A stretch of DNA of 5,665 nucleotides from Angelakisella sp. (lineage in GTDB: Bacteria > Bacillota > Clostridia > Oscillospirales > Ruminococcaceae), in the NCBI GenBank assembly GCA_022795575.1, contig JAAWGY010000179.1, positions 1 to 5,665 on the forward strand, read 5' to 3'. Of the stretch, positions 1-5,665 are shown in pieces; the first letter of the stretch is position 1, and every line of letters begins with the position of its first letter. The translations under genes and the position numbers were made by a program. The notes beneath the pieces were generated by a model, which saw nothing but the letters and a program-made list of their open reading frames with translations, was not told where the DNA came from and did not search any database.

Positions 1-48
1 CTTGAAAGCCATCAAGGCTTCCTGCGTTTTTGGGGCTTCGGCAGCTGA
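1..48 (+). other. Possible C-terminal tail of an upstream ORF (partial)
   Basis: Frame 1 is open from the left edge to a TGA at 46-48 and would encode a 15-residue tail ending in a Phe/Gly/Ser-rich stretch (LESHQGFLRFWGFGS). Frame 2 is also open until a TGA at 83-85, so openness here means little. No domain can be recognised from so few residues. If there is an upstream gene on this strand, either of these frames could be its end; if not, the stretch is simply intergenic. This is a weak call, given only so that the left edge is described. Confidence 0.15.
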
Positions 49-89
49 AAAAGCTCCTCGCCCAGCTGTATGCCGCCAATTCTGATGAT

Positions 90-98
90 TGCTATAAG
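90..98 (+). promoter_or_regulatory. Candidate extended -10 promoter for the GHL10 lipoprotein gene
   Basis: The bases TGC-TATAAG form an extended -10 element (TG at 90-91, then TATAAG at 93-98, five of six matches to TATAAT). No good -35 hexamer lies 16-18 bases upstream, but extended -10 promoters often lack one. Transcription would begin near 105, giving a leader of about 24 bases before the GTG start. The match could be chance, and a promoter further upstream outside the window is equally possible. Confidence 0.3.
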
Positions 99-114
99 CC
101 GCCGTCTGTGGCGG

Positions 115-122
115 AAAGGAGG
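115..122 (+). promoter_or_regulatory. Ribosome binding site that fixes the GTG start at 129
   Basis: AAAGGAGG is a near-perfect Shine-Dalgarno sequence, with six bases between it and the GTG at 129-131. It decides the start. The upstream in-frame TTG at 30 has no comparable site and would put about 33 non-hydrophobic residues in front of the lipoprotein signal peptide. Confidence 0.85.
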
Positions 123-128
123 CCCCCT

Positions 129-1670
129 GTGAAGAAAGCCATCAGCATTTTGGTCGCCCTCTCGCTGCTCCTTTCCCTGGGGGCCTGCGCCGCCCAAAAG
201 CCGGCCAGCCGGCCCCAGGAGGTGGTCAGCGGCGGCGGCATCATCGAGTTTTCCAGCAGCGAAAGCGGCCGGGAGCCGGCGGTGCCGGAAAGCCCCCCGG
301 CGGTGCCCCCGGAGGATACCCCCTCCTACGCGCCGATTCCCAGCTCCAGCCAGCCCTCCTATTCCGGCAGCAGCATTAGCTACCCGGAGAGCAGCTCCGG
401 CACTGCCCAAAAGCCGGAGAGCTCCTCCGGCAGCCAAAGCAGCGCCCCGGAATCCAAGGCTCCCTCCAGCAAAAGCGAGGCCCCCCGGCCGGAGTCTTCG
501 TCCCGGCCGGAGCCCTCATCCCAGCCGGAGCCCTCGTCTGCGTCGGAGTCCTCCTCGCCTGCCGGCGAAGGGGGAGGGGGCGCCCAGTCCTCCCGGCCCT
601 CCGGGGAGGAGGTCCGGGCGGTGTGGTTCTCCTACCTGGATCTGTGGCCGATGATCAACGGAAAAAGCGAAAGCGCGTTTACAAAAAGTATAGAAGCGGC
701 GTTCGATAACGTCAAGGAGATAGGCCTGAACACCGTTTTTGCCCAGGTGCGCCCCTTTGGCGACGCCCTCTACGATTCTGCCTACTTCCCCGCCAGCTAT
801 GTCTACACCGGCACCGAGGGGGAGATTGGCAGCCAGCCCTACGACGCCCTGGCGATTATGGTCAAGGCGGCCCGCAGCCGGGGCCTCCGGATTGAGGCGT
901 GGCTCAACCCCTACCGGGTCTGCACCAGCAACAAGGCCCTGGCCAGCGACAACCCGGCCCGGGAGATGCTGGAGACCGGGGACGCCCTGCGGTACAACGG
1001 GGGCATCTATTACAACCCCGGCAGCCCCGCCGCCCGGGAGCTGATCCTGGACGGGGTGCGGGAGATTGTGGACAACTACGACGTGGACGGCATCCACTTT
1101 GACGACTACTTCTACCCCCCCAACGCCACCGCGGATTTTGACGCCGAGACCTACGCCGCCGCCGATACCGGCAAGGGCCTGGCGGACTGGCGGCGGGAGC
1201 AGGTGGACATCCTGGTGCGGCAGGTCTACCAGGCGGTGGGGCGGGACAAGGTCTTTGGCATCAGCCCCACCGGCAACAACGCCAACAACTACAACGTCCT
1301 CTTCTGCAACGTGGAAAAATGGGTGACAACACCGGGGTATGTGGATTACATCTGCCCCCAGATCTACTACGGCTTTAACAACACCATCCGCCCCTACAAG
1401 GCTACCGTCCAGGAGTTTGACGACCTGATCACACAGAGCGGCGTGGCGCTCTACATCGGCCTGGCCGCCTGCAACATCGGCGGCGGCCAGAACAGCGGGG
1501 CCGAGTGGTCCGGCAGTACCGACATGATGGCCCGGCAGGTGGATTGCGCCCGGGACGCCGCCCACTACAGCGGCTTTGCCCTCTACCGGTACGATTCCCT
1601 TTGGAACCCCGACGGCAGCGTGGCGTCGGCGGTCAAAAAGGAGATCCGGAACCTGCGGGATATTATGTAG
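129..1670 (+). CDS. Lipoprotein with GHL10/DUF187 glycoside-hydrolase-like domain
   Basis: Predicted 513-residue surface lipoprotein that probably acts on peptidoglycan glycan strands. The GTG start follows a strong ribosome binding site. Residues 2-3 are KK, then comes a hydrophobic run and the lipobox LGAC with lipidated Cys20. Residues 21-160 are a Ser/Pro/Glu-rich low-complexity spacer. Residues 161 to the C-terminus match the GHL10/DUF187 (YngK, DigH/YddW) TIM barrel: RAVWFSYLDLW at 163-173, QVRPFGDALY from 206, EAWLNPYR at 256-263, the hallmark DGIHFDDYFYP at 320-330 and PQIYYGF at 410-416. Known in the family: E. coli DigH cleaves peptide-free glycans. Inferred: the same substrate class here. 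The downstream gene, 118 bases away on the same strand, carries a related barrel fused to an amidase, which supports a wall role. The domain is complete with no frameshift. The exact bond cleaved cannot be read from sequence. Confidence 0.9.
   Translation: MKKAISILVALSLLLSLGACAAQKPASRPQEVVSGGGIIEFSSSESGREPAVPESPPAVPPEDTPSYAPIPSSSQPSYSGSSISYPESSSGTAQKPESSSGSQSSAPESKAPSSKSEAPRPESSSRPEPSSQPEPSSASESSSPAGEGGGGAQSSRPSGEEVRAVWFSYLDLWPMINGKSESAFTKSIEAAFDNVKEIGLNTVFAQVRPFGDALYDSAYFPASYVYTGTEGEIGSQPYDALAIMVKAARSRGLRIEAWLNPYRVCTSNKALASDNPAREMLETGDALRYNGGIYYNPGSPAARELILDGVREIVDNYDVDGIHFDDYFYPPNATADFDAETYAAADTGKGLADWRREQVDILVRQVYQAVGRDKVFGISPTGNNANNYNVLFCNVEKWVTTPGYVDYICPQIYYGFNNTIRPYKATVQEFDDLITQSGVALYIGLAACNIGGGQNSGAEWSGSTDMMARQVDCARDAAHYSGFALYRYDSLWNPDGSVASAVKKEIRNLRDIM
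189..608 (+). other. Ser/Pro/Glu-rich spacer of the lipoprotein
   Basis: Residues 21-160 are dominated by Ser, Pro, Glu and Gly with runs such as SSSESG, PESSSG and SSRPEPSSQPEPSS. No globular pattern is visible. Such spacers usually lift a catalytic domain away from the membrane into the wall. With about 140 residues it makes up over a quarter of the protein. It is likely disordered and possibly a target for modification, though nothing in the sequence proves that. Confidence 0.8.
498..533 (+). repeat. Two tandem 18-base units in the spacer
   Basis: Bases 498-515 and 516-533 are adjacent 18-base units encoding SSRPEP and SSQPEP (residues 124-135). They differ at two bases only. The flanking codons (RPESSS before, SSASESSS after) look like more decayed copies. 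In-frame repeats of this kind let a linker change length by slippage. Confidence 0.7.
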
Positions 1671-1685
1671 ACAAATAGTATATTT

Positions 1686-1714
1686 TTTACAGAGTATAAC
1701 AAATCGAGTAATAC
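1686..1714 (+). promoter_or_regulatory. Weak candidate promoter for the amidase gene
   Basis: TTTACA at 1686-1691 resembles a -35 box (five of six to TTGACA), followed after 17 bases by TAATAC at 1709-1714, a poor -10 match. An alternative -10, TATAAC at 1695-1700 (five of six), pairs with TAGACA at 1668-1673 only at a 21-base spacing. Neither is convincing alone, and in DNA this AT-rich chance matches are common. Confidence 0.25.
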
Positions 1715-1775
1715 AGATTGGATAAAAATAGCTTGAGATTACAGAAATACAGGACGGAAAAAGACAGGACAATTC

Positions 1776-1782
1776 GGAGGGA
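1776..1782 (+). promoter_or_regulatory. Ribosome binding site for the multidomain amidase
   Basis: GGAGGGA lies seven bases before the GTG at 1789-1791 and is the only strong Shine-Dalgarno sequence near this start. The next in-frame start, ATG at 1801, would be about 19 bases away from it, so GTG is preferred. Confidence 0.8.
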
Positions 1783-1788
1783 AGCGCA

Positions 1789-4700
1789 GTGCGGGAGCTG
1801 ATGAACAACAACGGCAAGCTGATGGCCCTGATGTCGGGGCTGTTTGCCGGGATTATGGTGGTGATGGGGGTGGTGGCCATCCTCATGGGGGACCTGGAGC
1901 TTTCCTCCCTGCTGGCCGACGGCAGCTCCGCCCCCGGCAGCTCCCGGCCGGATCCCGGCTCCCGGGAGCCCGGCGGGGAGGAGATCCCCCCGGAGGACCC
2001 CGGCAGCAGCCCGGGCGGGGAGCTGCCCCAGCCCCCCGCGGAGGAGCCGCCGGTGGTGTACCAGTACAACAAGCCCGACGAGATGAAGGGCTTTTTCCTC
2101 GTCCCCGGCCAGGATTTCCTCACCGGGGATACCTCGGAGGAGAAGGTAAAGGCGGAGATTGACGCTGTCCTTGGCCGGGCCGCCGGTATGGGCCTCAACA
2201 CCGTCATCATCCAGACGGCGGGGCAGAAGGGCGTCCTTTACAACAGCAAGCAGCTGCCGGCCCTGACCACCTTCTTTGACCCCCTGGCCTACGCCATCTC
2301 CCAGGCCCGGGCCCAGGGGATGTACGTCTACTGCATCTACAACGTGATGTATGTGGGCAACAGCGAGGCCATGGGCCGGGCCACCGGCCTGGATGCCGCT
2401 ACCGTCAACTTCCTGCGGGAGGAGGCGGCGGACTTTGTCACCAGCTACCACCCGGACGGGCTGTTCCTGGACCAGTACTACAACGAGGAGACCAGCAGCT
2501 CCTATGGCACCTACCTTAGCCAGGGGGGCGGCATCGGCTACCAAAGCTATATGCAGAACCTCTCCCGGATGGCGCTGGATACGGTCCTTTCCACCATACG
2601 GGAGCGGGCCCCGGGGATGCAGCTGGGCATCCTGACCGACGCCGTTTGGGCCAACAAGGCGGAGAAGGAGGGGGGCTCCAACACCGCCGCCACCTGGACG
2701 GTGCTGGGCAACGGCAATACCGACGTCAAGGCCCTGATCGAAGAGAAGAAGTTCGATTTTGTGGCGGTAAAGGCCTACGGGGCCACCGGGGACGGTGTCA
2801 CCCCCTTTGACGTGGTGACAAGCTGGTGGGGAAAACTGGCCAAGGCAAACGGCATCCCCATGTACGTGGTCCACGCCGCCGACCGGATGGGCAGCACCGC
2901 CTACACCGGCTGGAGCGCCAACACCGAGATGGTCCGCCAGCTGGATAACGCCCACAAGGTGGAGGGCTACGGCGGCAGCATCTTCAATTCCATGGCGGCG
3001 CTGCTGGCCAACCCCGGCGGCGCCACCGACAACATCCTAAAGTACCTAAACGACCAGACCAGCGCCCAGTTTATCCTCACCGAGCTGAAGCTCACCAAGC
3101 CGGAGCAGACCACCTACACCACCAACGAGGCCAGCGTGGTGTTCCAGGGGGCCAGCGACCCCACCAACAAGGTCACACTGAACGACAAGGAGATCGAAAC
3201 CGACCAAAGCGGCTACTTCTCGGTCTCCCAGGAGCTAAAGGCGGGGCTGAATACCTTTGTCTTTGCCCACAAGGGCAAGACCGTCACCTACAGCATCACC
3301 CGGCAGGTAAAGGTGCTGGATAAGGACAGCGTGGCCCCCACCGGCAGCGTGGCGGTGGACGGGGGGATGAAGATCACCGTTTCGGTAAACGCCTACGCCG
3401 GGGCCTCGGTGACGGCCTCCCTGGGGGGCAGCACCATCACCCTGACCGAGACCAAGGCGGAGGGGGACGACACCGACAAGACCTCCACCTACGTTAAATA
3501 CAGCGGGGACTTTACCGCCCCGGAGGCCACCTCCGCGGTGCAGAAGCTGGGCACCATCACCTTTAGCGGCAGCTACCAGGGCTTTTCGGATACCGCCACC
3601 GGCGCCTCGGTGACGGTGAACAAAAAGGCGGTGATCGGCTCCGGCAACCCGGTGGTGGTGAAGGCCGGCCAGGCCGAGACCTTCCCCAGCAATACCATGA
3701 ACGACATCTCCAGCCCCCACTGCTTCCCCCTCCCCGCCGGCGCCCTGGACTACACCATGGGGGACGAGATCGTCTACCGGGACGGCAGCAATACCTACCG
3801 GTACTACCTGCTGGAATCGGGGCTGCGGGTTTACTCCAAGGACATCAGCACCACCTCCAAAAGGGCGGAGGATAACGTCATCCAGGGGATGAGCGTCACC
3901 AGCTCCTCCTCCTACACCGATGTGATCCTCTCCATGACCCAACCGGTGAGCTACGACGCCTCCTATTCCTCCAGCGGCATGAGCTTTGACTTTGCCTACA
4001 CCAAAACGGTCTGCGGGGACCTGCCGGAGCTCACCAAAAACCCCCTCTTCTCCTCCGCCACCTGGAGCGGAACCAAGCTGACCCTCCGCTTCCGCAAGGA
4101 CGACGGCATGGTGGGGTACCAGGCCAGCTACAACGGCAGCACCCTTACCCTGCGCTTCAACAACGTCCCCACCATGGAAAACGCCCGCATCGTCATCGAC
4201 CCCGGACACAGCGGCCCCGACGGCGGCGCGGCGGGCAACCTGCAAAGCTACCCGGAAAAGGTCATCAACCAGCAGATTGCCAAGCGCCTTTACAACGTCC
4301 TAAAGAACAGCTACGGCTCCAACGTCTACCTTATCGATACCACCGGCTCCGCCAAGGTGGAGCTGGCCACCCGGGTATCGCTGGCGGAAAAGCACAACGC
4401 CCAGCTCTTCCTCAGCATCCACTGCAACTCGGCGGCCAGCACCTCGGCCAAGGGCAACGAAGCGTATTACTTCTACGCCTTTTCGGAGCCCTTTACCGAC
4501 TATGTCAACAGCGCCCTGTATTCCGCCATCGGCAACCAGAACCGGGGCAGCAAGTACGGCCTCTACTACGTCACCCGCACCAGCCGGTATACCTCCACCC
4601 TGGCGGAATGCGGCTTTATGAGCAACAACAGCGAGTATAAGCTGCTGCTGGATTCCACCACCCAGCAGGAGATCGCCCAAAATCTGGCCCAGGCAATCTC

Positions 4701-5665
4701 CAGCTACTTCTCCTCCATCCGCTCCACCGGCTATGGCACCGGTACCGAATCGGTGGGGGCGGTGGCCCAGGTTGCCGTTACCGGTGTTACCCTGAACAAG
4801 GCGGAGCTTACCCTGGCCACAGGGGCCAGCGAGACACTGACCGCCACCGTCGCCCCGGAGAACGCCACCAACAAGACGGTGAAGTGGGCCAGCAGCGACG
4901 CGAAGATTGCCACAGTGGACCAGAACGGCAAGGTAACAGGCGTGGCGGCAGGCACGGCCACCATCACCGCCACCACCGAGGACGGCGGCAAAACCGCCAC
5001 CTGCAAGGTGACTGTTACCGGCACGGCTGTTACCGGCGTTACCCTGAATAAGACCGAGCTTGCCCTGACGGTGGGGGCCAGCGAAGCTTTGTCTGCCACT
5101 GTCGCCCCGGAGAACGCCGCCAACAAGGCGGTAAAGTGGAGCAGCAGCAAGGCGGAGATTGCCACGGTGGACGAGGCGGGCAAGGTGACTGCCAAGGCGC
5201 CGGGCACCGCTACCATCACTGTCACCACGGTGGACGGGGGCAAGACCGCCACCTGCAAGGTGACTGTCACCGCCGCGGTGGTGCCGGTGACAGGCGTCAC
5301 CCTGAACAAAACCAGCCTTGAGCTTACCGAGGGGGAGACCGCCGCCCTAACGGCTACGGTTGCCCCGGAGAACGCCACCAACAAGGGCGTCAGCTGGCAG
5401 AGCAGTAACCCGGCGGTGGCTACCGTTAAGGACGGCACTGTCACAGCGGTAAAGGCGGGCACCGCCGAGATTACCGTCACCACGGCGGAGGGCGGCAAGA
5501 CGGCCAAGTGTACCGTTACCGTCAAGGCCAAGCCTCCGGCGGTGGTAGCTGTCACCGGCGTTACCTTGAATCCCGCCAGCGTGGAGCTTACCGAGGGGGA
5601 GACCGCCGCCCTGACGGCTACGGTTGCCCCGGAGAACGCCACCAACAAGAGCGTCAGCTGGAAGA
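1789..5665 (+). CDS. Multidomain wall protein: TM anchor, GHL-like barrel, Amidase_3, Big_2 repeats (3' partial)
   Basis: Very large cell-wall protein with 1292 codons visible and no stop before the edge. The GTG start has a good ribosome binding site. Residues 11-34 form one transmembrane helix without a signal peptidase site, so the protein is likely anchored N-in, with the rest outside. Order: Pro/Gly/Glu-rich spacer 45-90; GHL-like TIM barrel about 99-423; Ig-like module about 428-511; unassigned beta-rich region about 515-694; AMIN-like module about 697-794; Amidase_3 domain 799-974; then Big_2 repeats from 997. The amidase is expected to cut the MurNAc-L-Ala bond of peptidoglycan with a zinc ion; all metal and catalytic residues are present (H807, E823, H878, E940). 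The upstream lipoprotein carries a related barrel, so the two probably act on the same wall polymer. No frameshift was seen. The role (division, sporulation or wall turnover) cannot be decided. Confidence 0.9.
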   Translation, partial: MRELMNNNGKLMALMSGLFAGIMVVMGVVAILMGDLELSSLLADGSSAPGSSRPDPGSREPGGEEIPPEDPGSSPGGELPQPPAEEPPVVYQYNKPDEMKGFFLVPGQDFLTGDTSEEKVKAEIDAVLGRAAGMGLNTVIIQTAGQKGVLYNSKQLPALTTFFDPLAYAISQARAQGMYVYCIYNVMYVGNSEAMGRATGLDAATVNFLREEAADFVTSYHPDGLFLDQYYNEETSSSYGTYLSQGGGIGYQSYMQNLSRMALDTVLSTIRERAPGMQLGILTDAVWANKAEKEGGSNTAATWTVLGNGNTDVKALIEEKKFDFVAVKAYGATGDGVTPFDVVTSWWGKLAKANGIPMYVVHAADRMGSTAYTGWSANTEMVRQLDNAHKVEGYGGSIFNSMAALLANPGGATDNILKYLNDQTSAQFILTELKLTKPEQTTYTTNEASVVFQGASDPTNKVTLNDKEIETDQSGYFSVSQELKAGLNTFVFAHKGKTVTYSITRQVKVLDKDSVAPTGSVAVDGGMKITVSVNAYAGASVTASLGGSTITLTETKAEGDDTDKTSTYVKYSGDFTAPEATSAVQKLGTITFSGSYQGFSDTATGASVTVNKKAVIGSGNPVVVKAGQAETFPSNTMNDISSPHCFPLPAGALDYTMGDEIVYRDGSNTYRYYLLESGLRVYSKDISTTSKRAEDNVIQGMSVTSSSSYTDVILSMTQPVSYDASYSSSGMSFDFAYTKTVCGDLPELTKNPLFSSATWSGTKLTLRFRKDDGMVGYQASYNGSTLTLRFNNVPTMENARIVIDPGHSGPDGGAAGNLQSYPEKVINQQIAKRLYNVLKNSYGSNVYLIDTTGSAKVELATRVSLAEKHNAQLFLSIHCNSAASTSAKGNEAYYFYAFSEPFTDYVNSALYSAIGNQNRGSKYGLYYVTRTSRYTSTLAECGFMSNNSEYKLLLDSTTQQEIAQNLAQAISSYFSSIRSTGYGTGTESVGAVAQVAVTGVTLNKAELTLATGASETLTATVAPENATNKTVKWASSDAKIATVDQNGKVTGVAAGTATITATTEDGGKTATCKVTVTGTAVTGVTLNKTELALTVGASEALSATVAPENAANKAVKWSSSKAEIATVDEAGKVTAKAPGTATITVTTVDGGKTATCKVTVTAAVVPVTGVTLNKTSLELTEGETAALTATVAPENATNKGVSWQSSNPAVATVKDGTVTAVKAGTAEITVTTAEGGKTAKCTVTVKAKPPAVVAVTGVTLNPASVELTEGETAALTATVAPENATNKSVSWK
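2083..3057 (+). other. Diverged GHL-like TIM-barrel domain of the amidase protein
   Basis: Residues about 99-423 follow the strand order of the lipoprotein's barrel: GLNTVIIQ at 135-142 matches GLNTVFAQ, YCIYN at 181-185 matches EAWLN, DGLFLDQYY at 223-231 matches DGIHFDDYF, VKAYG at 327-331 matches PQIYYG, and GYGGSIFNS at 393-401 matches the closing strand. Several polar positions of the first barrel are changed (Arg208 region, Glu256, His323, Asp326, Gln411). Asp228 and Asn185 remain. By fold logic it belongs to the GHL superfamily. Whether it is still a hydrolase is open. Confidence 0.7.
3058..3870 (+). other. Ig-like module and unassigned beta-rich region
   Basis: Residues about 428-511 look like a bacterial Ig-like or glucodextranase-B-like module: alternating hydrophobic strands, a TLNDKEIETDQSGYFS turn, then LKAGLNTFVFAHKG. 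Residues 515-694 continue with strand-like, Thr/Ser/Gly-rich sequence (ASVTASLGGSTITL, GTITFSGSYQGF, ASVTVNKKA) and a Tyr-rich stretch near RDGSNTYRYYLLESGLRVYS. I do not recognise a named family in the second part. They are probably spacers or carbohydrate-binding modules between barrel and amidase. Confidence 0.5.
3877..4170 (+). other. AMIN-like beta module before the amidase
   Basis: Residues about 697-794 contain repeated strand patterns (SVTSSSSYTDVILSMTQPV, MSFDFAYT, KLTLRFRK, TLTLRFNNVP) directly before the amidase. AMIN domains are beta-rich localisation modules found just upstream of Amidase_3 in many bacteria. The position and pattern suggest such a module, but the sequence match by eye is weak, so this is inference. 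Confidence 0.4.
4183..4710 (+). other. Amidase_3 catalytic domain (N-acetylmuramoyl-L-alanine amidase)
   Basis: Residues 799-974 form a complete domain of normal length (about 175 residues). Zinc ligands are His807 in IDPGHSG, Glu823 in PEKVINQQIAKRL and His878 in SIHCNS. The catalytic Glu940 lies in TLAECGFMSNNSE. The domain ends with the usual amphipathic helix (IAQNLAQAISSYF). There is no obvious inserted autoinhibitory helix like that of E. coli AmiB/AmiC, because the interval between E823 and H878 is only 55 residues. This suggests control by localisation instead of by a blocking segment, which is inference. Confidence 0.9.
4777..5665 (+). repeat. Four tandem Big_2 repeats (the fourth cut by the window edge)
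   Basis: Units begin at 4777, 5029, 5287 and 5551, giving lengths of 84, 86 and 88 residues and a 38-residue fragment. Each opens with VTGVTLN, then a TATVAPENA block, a W-x-S-S core, an ATV strand, an AGTATIT-like strand (AGTAEIT in unit 3) and a closing C-x-VTV strand. This is the Big_2 (bacterial Ig-like group 2) pattern seen in surface proteins and adhesins. A single Cys recurs near the end of each full unit. The array likely serves as a stalk or wall/carbohydrate-binding region, and more copies may follow outside the window. Confidence 0.9.
5320..5661 (+). repeat. Near-identical 78-base repeat in Big_2 units 3 and 4
   Basis: Bases 5320-5397 and 5584-5661 match at 76 of 78 positions at a spacing of 264 bases, exactly the length of unit 3. 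One difference is silent (CTA/CTG, Leu) and one changes Gly to Ser (GGC/AGC). Units 1 and 2 are clearly less similar to them at DNA level, so units 3 and 4 look recently duplicated or homogenised. Confidence 0.85.

Larger units (their letters stand above)
1671..1788 (+). other. AT-rich intergenic region between the two wall genes
   Basis: These 118 bases contain 40 G or C (34%), a sharp drop from the flanking genes. The region holds a T6 run (1683-1688), two weak promoter matches and the downstream ribosome binding site. No convincing stem-loop followed by a T run was found after the TAG at 1668-1670, so read-through from the first gene is possible. The size and composition suit a promoter region for the second gene. 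Confidence 0.7.

Noticed and set aside
6..31. Possible intrinsic terminator: AAGCC-ATCAA-GGCTT followed by a T5 run
   Set aside because: The stem has only five pairs and the T run starts six bases after it, interrupted by CCTGCG, so it does not meet the usual terminator form.
30..128. Upstream TTG start giving a 546-residue form of the lipoprotein
   Set aside because: It lacks a good ribosome binding site and would bury the signal peptide behind about 33 polar residues, while the GTG at 129 has an ideal site and begins the signal peptide.
516..2210. 564-codon open frame on the minus strand across the first gene, the gap and part of the second gene
   Set aside because: It is antisense to two well-supported proteins, reads as low-complexity Val/Gly/Pro/Ala-rich sequence with no domain, and crosses the AT-rich gap without a start or ribosome binding site of its own. 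It is a shadow of GC-rich codon use.
1687..2955. 422-codon open frame on the minus strand under the amidase gene
   Set aside because: Antisense to the barrel region, rich in His/Gly/Val, with no recognisable motif; the sense frame has conserved motifs and a good ribosome binding site.
3235..4245. 336-codon minus-strand open frame
   Set aside because: Low-complexity Gly/Val/Ala/His product antisense to the middle of the amidase gene; no domain seen.
4731..5648. 305-codon minus-strand open frame with internal repeats resembling a repetitive surface protein
   Set aside because: Its repeats mirror the Big_2 units on the plus strand exactly in spacing, so the periodicity comes from the sense gene.
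4777..5665. Tandem repeats considered as a CRISPR array or satellite
   Set aside because: The period of about 255-264 bases, in-frame coding and conserved VTGVTLN/Big_2 pattern show protein-domain repeats, with no short identical repeats separated by unique spacers.

Overview
The window reads as a piece of a GC-rich Bacillota (Clostridia-like) chromosome, most likely Oscillospirales/Oscillospiraceae-type. This assignment is inference. It rests on strong AGGAGG-type ribosome binding sites, two GTG starts, a Ser-rich Clostridia-style lipoprotein linker, Big_2-type surface repeats, and high coding GC (about 60-70% in lines I counted) against a 34% GC intergenic gap. No taxonomic marker gene is present.

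Layout: positions 1-128 are a short leader region with a possible extended -10 promoter and a clear ribosome binding site. Positions 129-1670 encode a complete 513-residue lipoprotein: lipobox, a Ser/Pro/Glu-rich spacer of about 140 residues, and a GHL10/DUF187 glycoside-hydrolase-like TIM barrel. Positions 1671-1788 are an AT-rich gap with its own candidate promoter. From 1789 to the right edge runs one very large open reading frame, with 1292 codons visible and no stop. It encodes a membrane-anchored multidomain cell-wall protein: one N-terminal transmembrane segment, a Pro/Gly/Glu-rich spacer, a second diverged GHL-like barrel, Ig-like and unassigned beta-rich modules, an AMIN-like module, a complete Amidase_3 (N-acetylmuramoyl-L-alanine amidase) domain, and at least four Big_2 repeats, the fourth cut by the edge. 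Because this gene has no stop in the window, it is easily overlooked when only closed ORFs are considered. Long antisense ORFs over both genes are GC-rich shadows.

How they may work together: both products should sit on the outer face of the cytoplasmic membrane, one lipid-anchored and one anchored by a transmembrane helix, and both face peptidoglycan. An Amidase_3 enzyme strips stem peptides and leaves denuded glycan strands. The E. coli DUF187/GHL10 lipoprotein DigH (YddW) is known to cleave such denuded glycans. The lipoprotein plus the barrel-amidase fusion therefore look like a two-step peptidoglycan-remodelling pair. The barrel in the fusion has lost several residues that the lipoprotein's barrel keeps, so it may bind glycan rather than cut it. 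That pairing is the most interesting feature of the window.
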